Source of the DNA: Spartinivicinus marinus
GTDB lineage: Bacteria; Pseudomonadota; Gammaproteobacteria; Pseudomonadales; Zooshikellaceae
Assembly (NCBI RefSeq): GCF_026309355.1
Contig: NZ_JAPJZK010000001.1
Location: forward strand, 5,910,501-5,974,500
Length of the DNA: 64,000 nucleotides
Reading direction: 5' to 3'
A model generated the notes under the pieces. The model ran no database searches, had not been told where the DNA came from, and saw only the letters and a list, made by a program, of their open reading frames with translations. Positions 8,907 to 18,111 of the stretch are shown in pieces (position 1 is the stretch's first letter; each line of letters starts with the position of its first letter). The translations under genes were made by a program, and so were the position numbers.

Positions 8907-10163
8907 TTAGTATTGTTGTAATGCTTTTTCAACATCAATACCAAACGTAATGGCACCACTCACCCGGCCAGTTTTAGGGTCTGCAATTGATAAGCTCACT
9001 TGAGCTTGAAAATGTTGACTAGACTCATCAAATTGGATTTCATCAATAAAAATAGCATCTTTACCAATAAGTACTGTATTTTTATATTTACTTTCATCGC
9101 CTTGCCAATAGTCTGAGGTAATATCACTTTGCCCAACGTTAAGACCTTTTATATCCATTACAAAAATTTCAGCAAATAAACCATTTGATGTTTTTTTTAC
9201 CTCTTGTAAATAACGAGATAACTTATTGGCTAGCACAGAGCTTATGAGAGGTTGCTCCTTTTCTTTCAGTTCATCCAGCCACTGCTGGTCTAAGGTAAGT
9301 TCTTGCTGTAACGTTAACATCCGATGCTTAGCATTTTGCTCGGCTAAGGCCGTTAATACAACTGGCTGGTTAGCAATCGCCCGTAAGCGGCTATTGGCCA
9401 ATTGCAATAATAATAAGCGATCTTGATTCGTTAATTTGATTTGTTGTAGTGTGCAAGGCCCTACCGCTTGATTAAATCGTTTTATAAAATAGGGGTTTTT
9501 CTTTATAAAAGAATTGGAAAAATACATGCCTAAAGGCGTGAATTTAGTAAACATTGATTGGACATCATTTTCTATCCCTGCCTTAATCAATTCTCGGTGA
9601 AATATTTGGCTATTAGATAATACAACCTCTACTCTACCCCGCTCCAATTGATTAACAAGCAATTCTAATGAGCGTGCTTTTGAAGCAATTTTATAACCAC
9701 GTCTCTCAAGCCAGATAGCCTCATTGGAGTCACTTAGCACACCAATTAAAGCATGCCTAAAACTATTTCGTTGCCGTTTAGGGTGTAATTTTCGACTAAA
9801 AAACCATGACCATTTTTCTAAAATCAATGGCGCCGATAATGTCGCAAATAAATTAATATTACTGTCTTCAGCAACCGCAAAATAGCCATGAGCCTGCTCG
9901 GTTTCAACTTCTTTAATGGCACGGTTCCAAGGCATTAGCTTAATATTGTAGCGCTTATCGAGTGTTTTAAAGACACACTTAACAGACTCAACCGCCTCAC
10001 CGGTTAGTACCTCATCGACTTTCACTTGATATGGCGGAGCGATGTGGGTGCGCAGCTCTACTTGAATGCCATCACGGGCACTATTGTTATTACTGACCAC
10101 AAATCCAAGTGCTACTAATACCAGCCTTTTCCTCCATTTTAACTCCAACATAACATCAACCAT
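8907..10163 (-). CDS. Periplasmic family-3 binding protein fused to a Cache-like domain
   Basis: 418 aa with a hydrophobic N-terminal export segment (RLVLVALGFVV). Residues ~30-235 form a family-3 solute-binding (PBPb) domain, recognisable from LMPWNRAIKEVETEQAHGYF, the pattern of the amino-acid-binding-like group. After a helical linker (~250-300) the C-terminal ~130 residues read FAEIFVMDIKGLNVGQSDIT, SDYWQGDESKY and GAITFGIDVEKAL. This is the motif set of Cache/PDC ligand-binding domains (MDxxGxxVxxS..tsDYWQGDE). No transmembrane output, kinase or cyclase domain follows, so two ligand-sensing modules sit in one exported protein. It may act as a soluble co-sensor for a membrane receptor encoded elsewhere. 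The start is uncertain: ATG at 10163 or four codons later, neither with a strong ribosome binding site. Confidence 0.7.
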   Translation of the reverse strand: MVDVMLELKWRKRLVLVALGFVVSNNNSARDGIQVELRTHIAPPYQVKVDEVLTGEAVESVKCVFKTLDKRYNIKLMPWNRAIKEVETEQAHGYFAVAEDSNINLFATLSAPLILEKWSWFFSRKLHPKRQRNSFRHALIGVLSDSNEAIWLERRGYKIASKARSLELLVNQLERGRVEVVLSNSQIFHRELIKAGIENDVQSMFTKFTPLGMYFSNSFIKKNPYFIKRFNQAVGPCTLQQIKLTNQDRLLLLQLANSRLRAIANQPVVLTALAEQNAKHRMLTLQQELTLDQQWLDELKEKEQPLISSVLANKLSRYLQEVKKTSNGLFAEIFVMDIKGLNVGQSDITSDYWQGDESKYKNTVLIGKDAIFIDEIQFDESSQHFQAQVSLSIADPKTGRVSGAITFGIDVEKALQQY

Positions 10164-10461
10164 TTATTCACAGAGATGCACCATATAAGCATAGCTGGTG
10201 TTTTCAGCTCTGTTAGCGTTTCCCCAAAAGGCCCCGTGTTAATTTAGTCAAGACGAATGATTTTCTAGGGGCTACACTTAATAGGTTTTGCCGACCTTAC
10301 CAATTTCCTGTTATTGTAGTCGCCATTTTTACTCATCTATTTTATCCAGCGAGATTGCTGTAGAACAATTTAACTTCATTGACAGACAGGCTCTTCCAAT
10401 ACGCTACCTGAATTTGAAGCAAGTCATTTCATCCAGCAATTTCAACCAGGAGTACTTTGTT

Positions 10462-11823
10462 ATGAATTGGCTGAAGGTTCTCGCCCCTATTGGCATACTA
10501 ACAGGCGCCCTTGTTCTCAATTGGCAGCTAAGCAACACCGAACAAGCCCCAACAAATGCGGCTAAACCCATGGCCAAGCTCCCAGTAGAAACCCAATCGG
10601 TTAAACCTACTCAAATTCAATTTACTATTACCAGTCAGGGGGCTGTTCAACCCCGTACAGAAACTACCTTAGTATCACAAGTCTCAGGCAAAGTGACTGC
10701 TATCGCTCCGGCGTTTGTTAGTGGTGGTACTTTCAAGGCTGGCGATACTTTGCTAAAGATTGACCCTCTTGACTATCAGGTTGCTGTTGAACAAGCAAAG
10801 GCCCAACTAGCCCAAGCCAAGGCTAAATTAATAGAAGAGCAAGGCAAAGCCACCACCGCTAAAAAGGACTGGCTAAGAGAAGGAAGACACGTAAAGCAAG
10901 CCAGTGACTTAGTACTACGCAAGCCTTATATAATAGAAGCTCAAGCAGCGGTTAAAGCAGCCCAGGCTGACTTGAAAAAAGCCAAACATTATCTGGCACA
11001 AACCACTATCCATGCCCCCTATGATGGTATGGTGAAAACCAAACAGGTTGATGTTGGACAGTTTGTCAGCGCCAGTAACCCTTTAGGGGTTATTTTTGCC
11101 ACTGATTATGCTGAAGTTCGCTTACCCATTAAGCGCAGTGATTTAGCTTTTCTACAATTACCTGAATTCGGTCATAATCAAACTACCGGCCCAGCTGCCA
11201 CCTTAAGTATCTGGAATGCCGCTTCAGCAGCGACTTGGCAAGCTCAAATCACCCGCCAAGAAGGCGTGATTGATGAAAAAACCCGGATGCATTATGTAGT
11301 CGCTCGAATTGCAGACCCCTATGGGCTACAGAAAAATAACCAACAAGCACCGTTGCATCTAGGTACTTTTGTGAAAGCCGCGATTACTGGGGTGACAATG
11401 AATAACCTAACACCAATACCACGGCACTTGCTACGTAAAAACCAGCAGTTACTCGTGGTTGATAAGAACAACACCTTGCAACTACGCAAAGTATCTGTTG
11501 TAAGAGAAGGTGAGGCTTTGGCCTACTTGCAGTCAGGTTTAAAAACGGGTGACCAGCTTTGTCTAACGGCCATCCCCTCTCCTATAAACGGTGCAGCAGT
11601 TGTTGTACAAAATAATACTGAGCAATCTGCAGCTAAAAAACAGGCCGTTGCCCAATTGAATGAAAAAAACAACATCCAAGCCAGTGCTAAACAGCCATCT
11701 CATAAACAACTATCCCATAAACAACTATCTCACAAACACTTATCCCATCAACAACAGACTCGTGCCGATCAAGCACCAGGCACAGACGTTTCATCTGCCA
11801 ATGATACACCAAGTGAGGGGTAA
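10462..11823 (+). CDS. RND efflux periplasmic adaptor (HlyD/AcrA-type membrane fusion protein)
   Basis: Membrane fusion protein linking an inner-membrane RND pump to an outer-membrane channel. An N-terminal membrane anchor (LAPIGILTGALVLNW) precedes the lipoyl/barrel-sandwich halves (TTLVSQVSGKVTAIAP; GMVKTKQVDVGQFVS), an alpha-hairpin (AQAKAKLIEEQGKATTAKKDW onward) and a beta-barrel region. I start it at the ATG at 10462, with CAGGAG ending ten bases upstream; a frame open from 10288 adds 58 residues with no sign of being translated. The C-terminus is odd: four tandem SHKQL-type units followed by a Gln/Asp/Ser-rich tail, unlike typical adaptors. It is followed after two bases by the RND gene, so they form one operon. 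No regulator or outer-membrane factor adjoins it. Substrate not deducible. Confidence 0.9.
   Translation: MNWLKVLAPIGILTGALVLNWQLSNTEQAPTNAAKPMAKLPVETQSVKPTQIQFTITSQGAVQPRTETTLVSQVSGKVTAIAPAFVSGGTFKAGDTLLKIDPLDYQVAVEQAKAQLAQAKAKLIEEQGKATTAKKDWLREGRHVKQASDLVLRKPYIIEAQAAVKAAQADLKKAKHYLAQTTIHAPYDGMVKTKQVDVGQFVSASNPLGVIFATDYAEVRLPIKRSDLAFLQLPEFGHNQTTGPAATLSIWNAASAATWQAQITRQEGVIDEKTRMHYVVARIADPYGLQKNNQQAPLHLGTFVKAAITGVTMNNLTPIPRHLLRKNQQLLVVDKNNTLQLRKVSVVREGEALAYLQSGLKTGDQLCLTAIPSPINGAAVVVQNNTEQSAAKKQAVAQLNEKNNIQASAKQPSHKQLSHKQLSHKHLSHQQQTRADQAPGTDVSSANDTPSEG
11689..11748 (+). repeat. Four in-frame 15-bp tandem repeats (SHKQL-type) in the adaptor gene
   Basis: Four units of 15 bases (pattern AAACAACTATCCCAT with scattered changes) encode KQPSH, KQLSH, KQLSH and KHLSH. 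In-frame 15-mers of this kind can change copy number by slippage, giving length variation in the adaptor tail, which is rich in His and Gln. Confidence 0.85.
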
Positions 11824-11825
11824 TT

Positions 11826-14800
11826 ATGCTGTCAAATACACCCTATAAGAAAGGAATCATTGGCTGGTTTGCTGCAAATTCGGTAGCCGCTAATTTGTTA
11901 ATGTTGTTTTTAATTGCGTTGGGAATCGGTTCTGCTTTTACCATCAAAAAGCAGATGTTTCCTGACATAAAACTCGACACTATCGTGGTGTCTGTTGATT
12001 ACCCTGGCGCATCCCCCAGTGAAGTTGCCCAAAGTGTTACCCTGCGAGTGGAGTCTGCTGTTCGAGCTATTGCAGGTATCAAAAAAATGGATGCCCGAGT
12101 CGAACAGGGTTATACCGTTGTTATCTTGGACATTGAAAAAGGCTTTGATATCAATGAAAAGCTTGATGAGGTACGAACAGCCGTCGATAGTATTACCAGC
12201 TTTCCAAAAGCCGTTGAAAAACCGGCTATTCGTAAAGTGACTCCCAAAAACCGGGTTATTTGGGTGGCTCTCTTTGGGGATGTTAGCTATTCCACTTTGC
12301 ATCAAATCAGCCTGGAAGTAAGAGATGAAATTCAAGCGTTACCGGAAGTCAGCAAAGCAAATATTTTTGGAGCACGCAGTGCTGAAATAGCGATTGAAAT
12401 TACCGAAACCCAGCTGCAAACCTATGGTTTAACCTTTGCCGCAGTAGCGGAGGCAATTCGCAATAGTTCAGTCGATATTGCTGGCGGCACGATAAAAACA
12501 AAAAATGGCACAATTCAGTTACGAGCTGAAGGCCAGGCACAATCGGAAACAGAATTTCGAGACATTATTATCCGTGCAAACCAAGATGGCTCACTACTTC
12601 GTTTAGGGGATATTGCAACTGTCACTGATGGTTATGAAGATACCGGAATTTTTTCTCGGTTTAACCAAAAAATGTCTATTGGATTATCTGTAGAAGCGGC
12701 TGGTGATGATGAAATGGCCTCTTCTGCTGCTGTTAAACAATACATAACCCAAAAACAAGCCTCTTTACCCGACACTTTACGTATTGATTACTGGGGAGAT
12801 ACCTCATTTTACCTACAAGGTCGCCTCAATATGATGCTGGAAAACATGGGGGTGGGCGCACTGCTGGTCTTTCTAGTGCTTACCCTGTTTTTACGCATTC
12901 GTGTTGCCTTCTGGGTGGTGTTAGGTATCCCCATTAGCTTTTTAGGTGCAATCTGGCTGATGCCCATTGGCCCATTTCCCGTTTTTATTAATATTGTCAG
13001 CTTGTTTGCATTTATCCTGGTATTAGGGGTAGTAGTTGATGATGCCATTATTATTGGCGAAAGCGCTTACAGCGAAATCGTCAACCGTGGCCATAGTCAT
13101 CAAAGTGTGGTGGCAGGTGTTCATCGGGTAGTGGTGCCTGCCACTTTTGGGGTGCTGACCACGATGGCAGCTTTTGCCCCTATTTTAACCGTGGGTGGTA
13201 CAGCTGCACCTTTTTTTGAGTCCATTGCCGTCGTTGTAATGCTTTGTTTATTTTTCTCCCTCGTTGAGTCTAAGCTGATTTTGCCCGCCCATTTAGTACA
13301 TATGAAATATGTCGCTAATCAACGCACTTGGCTAACTCGATTACAAGACTGGTTTGATAGCAAGCTACAAGGGTTTATCCAACGTTATTATCAGCCCTGG
13401 CTAACTAAAGCCCTAGCACATCGATATACAACCATTGCCATTTTTATCGGTATGTTAATTATTACCGTAGGTGTACTACAAGGGGGCATTGTTCGCTTTA
13501 TATTTTTCCCCAATGTGCCTTCCGATTTTATTGAAGTCGCCTTAACCATGAACGAAGGCACCTCCAATGAAGCACGTAATAAAACACTACAACAGATTGA
13601 GCAGGCTCTGGCCACCATTGACCAAGACTATACACAAATCAATTCCAATCAACGCCTGGTCAAACATATGCTGACCTATACTGACGATGAACAGGAAGGT
13701 GATGTCATTGTAGAACTGACTAAATCAGAAACACGACAGTTAGATGCAAATGCTATCACCGAACAATGGCGAGAAGCAGTTGGCATATTACCTGGCGTTA
13801 AACAACTGAATTTTGATTCCAGCACCAATGCTGGTGGCGGTGCTCCCGTGTTTTATCAACTCTCCAGCCGTAATGAGACTGAATTAACCAATGCAGTCAA
13901 CGAATTTAAAGCTCATTTAGCCAGTTATGAGGGTGTATTTGATATTGAAAGCAGCTATAGCTCACCACAGCCTGATCAGGTGTTAAGCCTACTACCGGAG
14001 GCCAGAGCTTTTCAGTTGCAATTAGCAGATATCGGTGGCCAACTTCGTCAGGGGGTGCATGGAGAAGAAGTGCAAAAATTCCAGCGCGACACATCAGAAG
14101 TCACGGTGGTTTTACGTTACCCTAAAGCAGATCGCTCTCATTTAGGTGATGTAGGTAATTTTAAAGCCCGAGTGGATGGTAGCAACAGCATGCCGTTGAA
14201 TCAGGCTGTTAGCTGGACTGAGCAAGCGGCTCCCGCATCTATTCGTCGCCTTAATGGTAAAAATGTGGTGACAATCAGTGCTGATATTGACCCTGGCAAA
14301 ATTGAGCCACAAACCGTCATTAAAGCGTTGGAAGAAACTTTTATTCCGCAACTAAAAACCCGTTATCCCTCCCTGTCAACAGAGCTGGAGGGAGCCAGTC
14401 TGGAAGAGCAGCAAACCAAACAAAAGATGATTACGGCGGCTTTGTTTGCTTTACTGTTAATTTATGCCTTAATTGCCATACCGCTTAAGTCGTATAGCCA
14501 GCCTCTGTTAATCATGGCCATTATTCCTTTTGGTCTGATTGGCGCAGTCGCCGGACACTGGCTATTTGATTTATCCCTGAGCATGATGTCAATTTATGGA
14601 TTAATTGCACTGGCAGGCGTATTGGTTAATGACAGTTTAATTTTGGTGGACTTTATTAATCAATCCCTCAAGCAGGGAGAAACTGTATCCGAGGCCATTT
14701 TAAAATCAGGTAAGTCTCGCTTCAGGGCAATTATGCTGACGTCTGTCACAACCTTTTTAGGGTTAGTGCCTATCATCTTAGAACAAAGCTTACAGGCCCA

Positions 14801-14972
14801 GATTGTGATACCCATGGCTGTCGCTTTAGGCTTTGGAATTTTGTTTGCTACTGTCATCACCTTATTTTTAATTCCTGCTTTATATAGCATTTTTGTTGAT
14901 ATTCAACAATTGTTGAGTAAACTCACCCAAAAAAGTAATGACTCGCTCACTCAAAAACCTTCAATAAATTAA
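11826..14972 (+). CDS. RND family efflux transporter, inner-membrane pump (AcrB/HAE1-like)
   Basis: 1048 aa, the usual RND length, with two halves of six membrane segments and two periplasmic loops. The first segment follows GIIGWFAANSVAANLLML; the porter domain shows VDYPGASPSEV; the proton-relay acidic pair lies in segment 4 (LGVVVDDAIIIGE) and the partner segment 10 reads GVLVNDSLILVDF. It exports substrates by proton antiport with the upstream adaptor and a TolC-type channel. The start lies two bases after the adaptor stop, with GAGGGG upstream. It belongs to the broad hydrophobe/amphiphile branch rather than the heavy-metal branch, in contrast to CusA at 48.8-51.9 kb. A strong hairpin follows at 14987. 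Substrate unknown. Confidence 0.92.
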   Translation: MLSNTPYKKGIIGWFAANSVAANLLMLFLIALGIGSAFTIKKQMFPDIKLDTIVVSVDYPGASPSEVAQSVTLRVESAVRAIAGIKKMDARVEQGYTVVILDIEKGFDINEKLDEVRTAVDSITSFPKAVEKPAIRKVTPKNRVIWVALFGDVSYSTLHQISLEVRDEIQALPEVSKANIFGARSAEIAIEITETQLQTYGLTFAAVAEAIRNSSVDIAGGTIKTKNGTIQLRAEGQAQSETEFRDIIIRANQDGSLLRLGDIATVTDGYEDTGIFSRFNQKMSIGLSVEAAGDDEMASSAAVKQYITQKQASLPDTLRIDYWGDTSFYLQGRLNMMLENMGVGALLVFLVLTLFLRIRVAFWVVLGIPISFLGAIWLMPIGPFPVFINIVSLFAFILVLGVVVDDAIIIGESAYSEIVNRGHSHQSVVAGVHRVVVPATFGVLTTMAAFAPILTVGGTAAPFFESIAVVVMLCLFFSLVESKLILPAHLVHMKYVANQRTWLTRLQDWFDSKLQGFIQRYYQPWLTKALAHRYTTIAIFIGMLIITVGVLQGGIVRFIFFPNVPSDFIEVALTMNEGTSNEARNKTLQQIEQALATIDQDYTQINSNQRLVKHMLTYTDDEQEGDVIVELTKSETRQLDANAITEQWREAVGILPGVKQLNFDSSTNAGGGAPVFYQLSSRNETELTNAVNEFKAHLASYEGVFDIESSYSSPQPDQVLSLLPEARAFQLQLADIGGQLRQGVHGEEVQKFQRDTSEVTVVLRYPKADRSHLGDVGNFKARVDGSNSMPLNQAVSWTEQAAPASIRRLNGKNVVTISADIDPGKIEPQTVIKALEETFIPQLKTRYPSLSTELEGASLEEQQTKQKMITAALFALLLIYALIAIPLKSYSQPLLIMAIIPFGLIGAVAGHWLFDLSLSMMSIYGLIALAGVLVNDSLILVDFINQSLKQGETVSEAILKSGKSRFRAIMLTSVTTFLGLVPIILEQSLQAQIVIPMAVALGFGILFATVITLFLIPALYSIFVDIQQLLSKLTQKSNDSLTQKPSIN

Positions 14973-14986
14973 CAACCTTCAAAAAA

Positions 14987-15037
14987 CTGCTACTCGTTAT
15001 TAGATAATGATTAAACTAACGAGTAGCAGGAATTTTT
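14987..15037 (+). terminator. Intrinsic terminator after the RND operon
   Basis: A 13-bp perfect stem, CTGCTACTCGTTA with TAACGAGTAGCAG, is followed by GAATTTTT fifteen bases after the RND stop codon. It is well placed to end the adaptor-pump transcript. Confidence 0.85.
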
Positions 15038-15266
15038 CATCAAATTTATAAAAATTGTGATAGCCAAGATAAAGTATACTTTACCCTTTCAATTACCAAA
15101 TCTATACTGACTGCAACTGTCGGTGAAACAAGAAATTAATTTTTACCGACTATAATGACTATGATTGTGCTTTTCATTGCTATTCTATAGAGTGACATTT
15201 TGTCAGGCAGTCTCGCAGAATAGATTTTCAATCAAAAATATAGCCAAAGCGAGTGGTTTTTAGGGG

Positions 15267-15317
15267 GGCTAACCTAAACACAACAAACCACAAAAATCAT
15301 TCGCGAAAGCTATAAAT
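15267..15317 (+). promoter_or_regulatory. Porin promoter block shared with the catalase gene
   Basis: GGCTAAC, then AAACCA-C-AAAAATCATTC, an imperfect palindrome around TTCGCGAA, then TATAAAT. The same order of words with one base of spacing change occurs upstream of the catalase gene at 40815-40864. TATAAA makes a good -10 box, but there is no consensus -35, suggesting an activator-dependent promoter. The porin ATG lies 30 bases after TATAAAT, with AGGAGG five bases before it. Confidence 0.55.
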
Positions 15318-15346
15318 AAAGGGAATTAGACCATCAGGAGGGATCG

Positions 15347-16372
15347 ATGAAATCCACCAAGCTAGTATCGCTTGTATCTTTTGCCGTTGTCGCAAGCGTT
15401 GCTTCCAATTCAATTTTAGCCGCCAGTCATGGCAAAGATGATGATATTGAACTTTATGGGGAGATAGAAGTTCGTTCAGTCAACCGAGAAGCGAAAGATT
15501 TAGATACCTTTGTTGATAAAGCGAGAATGGGGTTAAAAGGAGCTCATGTTCTTAATAATATGAGCGGCACAAAAGCCCGTTGGCAAATTGAATATAACTT
15601 ACCTGTCAATAGTAATGCTCTTAGCTCAACAGACACTGGCAGTGTGAGTTTACGAAAAGCCAATGTCAGTCTACAAGGAGACTTTGGAGAGTTTATTTTT
15701 GGCCGGCAAAATAATATTCTAGCTGACACCAAAAAGATTGATACCTTTAAAAACGATTCAGGTACCTTCTTATTTACTCCTGACCGGGTAGGTAATGCAA
15801 TCAGTTATGTTACGCCTACAATGGGTGGTTTTCATGGCTACATTCAACTAGCTACTGATACTCAACCTACAGTTGATAATGACAGTGAGGTTGATGCTAC
15901 CATTTTTGGAATCAACTACTCAGATGATACTTTCTATTTTGGTATATCTCGCTTCGATTCCGATAATGAATACCCTGCCACCGAGTTAGGCGTCACTTCT
16001 CTTGGCTTCTCTGTCTCATTTGGTGATTTTAGTGTGTTTGGTACTTATCAAGATGAAGAGGATGATACTCAAACCTATGGTTTAGGTGTTGGATTAAGTA
16101 TGAATGATTGGACTTTCAAAACAGGTGTTAATGGTTTTAAGTCTGATAATGATGGTCCTGCAAGCACTATTTTTAAAGGAAGCGTAGTAGCTCCTGATGG
16201 AAACGATGATGAAGGTAATGCAGTCTTCTTTCTTGCAGAATATGCTTTAGGTAAAGGTGTTTCTACTTTTGCTCAATATGTCTACTATGATGACGATGCA
16301 GAAGATGAAACCTTTGGTGGAAGTGCATTCTCAGTCGGGATTGCTGCTGACATCAGTCGTACACTAATGTAA
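15347..16372 (+). CDS. Gram-negative general porin (OmpC/OmpU-like)
   Basis: 341 aa with a clear signal peptide (lysine, hydrophobic core, SNSILAASHG cleavage region) and a 16-strand porin pattern. The first strand DIELYGEIEVRSV, then ARMGLKGAHVLNNM with KARWQIEYNL, GEFIFGRQNN in place of the usual A.vGRq turn, and alternating aromatic and polar strands to the end. It forms trimeric diffusion channels in the outer membrane. Very acidic loops (DNDSEVD, DEEDDTQT, DDDAEDET) suggest cation preference or a marine setting. Odd: the last residues are ISRTLM, without the C-terminal Phe or Trp that BamA recognises in most porins. Strong ribosome binding site AGGAGG. A bidirectional hairpin follows. 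Confidence 0.9.
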   Translation: MKSTKLVSLVSFAVVASVASNSILAASHGKDDDIELYGEIEVRSVNREAKDLDTFVDKARMGLKGAHVLNNMSGTKARWQIEYNLPVNSNALSSTDTGSVSLRKANVSLQGDFGEFIFGRQNNILADTKKIDTFKNDSGTFLFTPDRVGNAISYVTPTMGGFHGYIQLATDTQPTVDNDSEVDATIFGINYSDDTFYFGISRFDSDNEYPATELGVTSLGFSVSFGDFSVFGTYQDEEDDTQTYGLGVGLSMNDWTFKTGVNGFKSDNDGPASTIFKGSVVAPDGNDDEGNAVFFLAEYALGKGVSTFAQYVYYDDDAEDETFGGSAFSVGIAADISRTLM

Positions 16373-16410
16373 TAAATCTTTTACTTTTTAACAAAGCAAC
16401 AAAACTGTGT

Positions 16411-16439
16411 TAGCAGCACTTTTAATAAAAGTGCTGCTA
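16411..16439. terminator. Bidirectional terminator between porin and binding protein
   Basis: A 13-bp perfect stem TAGCAGCACTTTT / AAAAGTGCTGCTA with a 3-base loop lies between two convergent genes. AT-rich tracts on both sides allow termination in both directions. Confidence 0.85.
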
Positions 16440-16446
16440 ATTAAAT

Positions 16447-17316
16447 TTACTTGGTTTTCATCCAGTACTTATCATCAATTGCTTTGGTTTCCTCACTTAA
16501 GTGAGGATTATCGATAGTAAATACCGTGCGCTGATCCATTTTTACTTTTTCAAAGGTACTTTTAACCAGCGGGTCATTCTCAAAGTATTTAAGAAATGAA
16601 CCATCTTCATAGGCTTTTTTGAAACCGTTGGTTAAAGCATCGGCTAAAGGTTTGTGCTTATCAGCAGGAGATACAAAGAGAAACATAGGGAACTTGTACA
16701 CCACCATTAATTTATCATCTACCACTAACTCAGGTAGTTTATCTACTCTACTGGCCACTTCGCTGTATGGTTCAATAACGGCTCGGGGAAATAATGGCGC
16801 ACGACCACCATTCACTTGTTTAAAAATACTTTCAAAGCTGGAAATTTCTTTTACTTTAAAACCACCTGAGCGTAAGACATCCACATCAGCCCAGCCTTGG
16901 CCTTGTACCATCGTCAGTTTATCTAAATCAGCCTTGGTTTTGATATCTCCTAGTGTTGCTGCAGTCGTTTTATTGGTGATAAATATACGGTGCCCTAATA
17001 ACCCACGAAATACTGGAAAACGGATAGGCACAAGCTTATCTTCTAATTGTTTACTAGCACCTAACCAATCGACACTTAACTCACCTTTTTGTAATAAATC
17101 GACTTTCCTATCTTGGGCATTCACCACCGATCGATAGGCTGTCATATTGGCAGTTTCACCAGATTTTTCTACTAAAAAGACAATTAGCCGGCTGGCATAA
17201 GCATCTAAATCAGAACCTTTGCGTAAAATCGGGTGGACAATATCAATTGCAGCAAATACGCTGGAGGAGCCTACCAGATACGCCAGAGTAAGGATAAAAA
17301 TAGTCTTGAGTTTCAT
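16447..17316 (-). CDS. Orphan periplasmic solute-binding protein (PBP type 2)
   Basis: 289 aa with a signal peptide ending SSVFAA. The body has the type 2 periplasmic-binding fold pattern: a first strand AIDIVHPIL, a hinge region MVQGQGWADVDVLRSGGF, a second-lobe motif GGRAPLFPRAVIEPYSEV, and a closing helix. Such proteins capture a ligand for an ABC importer or for a sensor. No permease or ATPase gene is adjacent, so it may act as a ligand sensor or serve a transporter encoded elsewhere. Transcribed towards the porin with a shared terminator. Ligand unknown. Confidence 0.7.
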   Translation of the reverse strand: MKLKTIFILTLAYLVGSSSVFAAIDIVHPILRKGSDLDAYASRLIVFLVEKSGETANMTAYRSVVNAQDRKVDLLQKGELSVDWLGASKQLEDKLVPIRFPVFRGLLGHRIFITNKTTAATLGDIKTKADLDKLTMVQGQGWADVDVLRSGGFKVKEISSFESIFKQVNGGRAPLFPRAVIEPYSEVASRVDKLPELVVDDKLMVVYKFPMFLFVSPADKHKPLADALTNGFKKAYEDGSFLKYFENDPLVKSTFEKVKMDQRTVFTIDNPHLSEETKAIDDKYWMKTK

Positions 17317-17482
17317 TTTTACTTCTCTTCTTGTTACTGCTTAATGAAAGGTCACGAAAATTCATAATAAGCCTAGTGCAAGACGACAAAAAATTCCAAA
17401 CCCCTGATCAAGTTCCTTTTACCACCGGACTAGGATTATCGATGGGATGATCAGGAGGAATCACAAGCCACGCCTGCTACAA

Positions 17483-17770
17483 CTACTGTCCTCGTCTGGA
17501 CTGATCCACATAATACAACGCTTTATTAGCATGCTTGATACAGGACTGAAATTTTTCAACTGCCTGAGCTGTTTTTGCTAAAGAAAGCAGCCCCACTGCT
17601 TTAGAATAGCTTAAAGTACCTGCAAATCCTTCCGCTTTAGCTATATCCATTCGTTCCCAGGTAGTATTAACTAACGAGGCACATTGTTGACGATAATTAT
17701 GCCGTGCAGAGCAGCTGGCAAGAAAGACTGATATGAGTAAAATAATGGCAACAATTGACTTATTTTTCAT
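17483..17770 (-). CDS. Small conserved-looking lipoprotein
   Basis: About 95 aa starting MKNKSIVAIILLISVF with a lipobox LASC, so the mature protein would be anchored by lipidated Cys. The mature part is helical: AKAEGFAGTLSYSKAVGLLSL, then QAVEKFQSCIKHANKALYYV, like a short helical-repeat or coiled-coil lipoprotein. I start at the ATG at 17770; an upstream in-frame start at 17806 adds 12 residues that would spoil the signal peptide. No function is known to me. Confidence 0.7.
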   Translation of the reverse strand: MKNKSIVAIILLISVFLASCSARHNYRQQCASLVNTTWERMDIAKAEGFAGTLSYSKAVGLLSLAKTAQAVEKFQSCIKHANKALYYVDQSRRGQ

Positions 17771-17806
17771 AGAATTCACTATTAAGAGTATAATGCTCAG
17801 GCCCAT

Positions 17807-18111
17807 TGGTCAGTTTGTTCGCTTATGGTTATATTTTCAACCATCATTTTCAGATTTACTCCTATGTTGTCTAATTAATCAAACCATTAGTGATTTTCGG
17901 TAGGTGATATAGCATAAAGAGAAGTAATTGATCTACGACAATAGACTCATAAGTCAGAAAAATACCGAATATATTGTTTTCAGTCTTCGATTTAACCAAC
18001 CTTTCATTGACTTTACTGTTGGTTGACCGCACACTTTTTGGCATCAAATAACAGTAAAAAACCTACTATCTATTTTTCTAAGGAAGTTTAATAAAAGTTA
18101 AGGTGTAACTC
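17807..18111. other. 305-bp intergenic region upstream of malate synthase
   Basis: Divergent spacer between the lipoprotein gene and aceB. It presumably carries both promoters; the GGTTGACCGC at 18019-18028 could hold a -35 element. AAGGTG seven bases before the aceB ATG is its ribosome binding site. No gene seen. Confidence 0.5.

Larger units (their letters stand above)
14973..15346. other. 374-bp intergenic region before the porin gene
   Basis: Holds the terminator at 14987-15037 and the promoter-like block at 15267-15317 shared with the catalase gene. In between is AT-rich DNA with no gene that I can support. Confidence 0.6.

Noticed and set aside
10288-10461. Longer N-terminus for the RND adaptor from the ATG at 10288
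   Set aside because: The added 58 residues precede the membrane anchor and look like translated promoter DNA; the ATG at 10462 has a good ribosome binding site.
11910-12335. 141-codon frame on minus inside the RND pump gene
   Set aside because: Antisense shadow of a clear RND coding region; no domain of its own.
16619-17137. 172-codon frame on plus opposite the solute-binding protein
   Set aside because: Antisense shadow; composition follows the real gene on minus.
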